From Bacillota bacterium (lineage in GTDB: Bacteria; Bacillota; Desulfitobacteriia; Desulfitobacteriales; JAJXUE01), in NCBI GenBank assembly GCA_021786555.1, contig JAJYNB010000377.1:1-5338 (forward strand): a stretch of 5,338 nucleotides of DNA, written 5' to 3'. The translations under genes were made by a program, and so were the position numbers. The notes below the pieces were generated by a model that was given only the letters and a program-made list of their open reading frames with translations, ran no database searches and was not told the DNA's origin. The stretch's first letter is position 1. Each line of letters begins with the position of its first letter. Of the stretch, positions 5,322-5,338 are shown piece by piece.

Positions 5322-5338
5322 ATGCAAGAGATAGCAGA
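5322..5338 (+). CDS. Start of an unidentified gene (cut by window end)
   Basis: An ATG preceded by AAGGAG opens a frame that runs to the window edge and encodes MQEIA plus a partial codon. Too little is visible to recognise a family. The good ribosome binding site and the same strand as argH suggest a real gene, possibly cotranscribed across the repeat array, since no terminator with a T-run is seen between argH and it. Confidence 0.45.

Overview
The window is a run of arginine-biosynthesis genes, all on the + strand: the 3' end of carB (carbamoyl-phosphate synthase large subunit), then complete argF (ornithine carbamoyltransferase), argG (argininosuccinate synthase) and argH (argininosuccinate lyase), and the first codons of an unidentified gene at the right edge. 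Strong AGGAGG-type ribosome binding sites, a moderately GC-rich composition and the order carB-argF-argG-argH suggest a Gram-positive (Firmicutes/Clostridia) bacterium, perhaps of the Desulfotomaculum/Pelotomaculum type. That placement is inference from gene order and style.

The four enzymes form one continuous pathway. CarB makes carbamoyl phosphate, ArgF joins it to ornithine to give citrulline, ArgG condenses citrulline with aspartate, and ArgH splits argininosuccinate into arginine and fumarate. Earlier genes (carA and probably argC/J/B/D) would lie to the left, outside the window. Between carB and argF there is a compact control region: a TATAAT-type promoter lies inside two tandem ARG-box-like palindromes with centres 20 bp apart, the geometry expected for an ArgR/AhrC hexamer. 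argF, and probably argG by read-through, can therefore be started and repressed separately from carB. A strong intrinsic terminator follows argG, so argH probably needs its own promoter or read-through; I found no convincing promoter for it. CarB itself has a shortened, lysine-free effector loop where E. coli CarB has UMP-contacting Lys993, and a Gly where E. coli has ornithine-site Glu892. This suggests an arginine-dedicated synthase free of pyrimidine feedback.

The unusual part is the intergenic DNA. The argF-argG gap (1895-2108) and the region after argH (4934-5304) both hold arrays of a degenerate heptamer, GTC(A/C)GAN, arranged as long inverted repeats and ending on the 3' side in a shared GAGCTT motif just before the next gene's ribosome binding site. 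Downstream of argH, nine head-to-tail heptamers face four exact-period 65-bp tandem units, each carrying the complementary heptamers. One left arm can thus pair with any of four right arms. The function is unknown; these may be a dispersed repeat family, mRNA-structure elements, or both.
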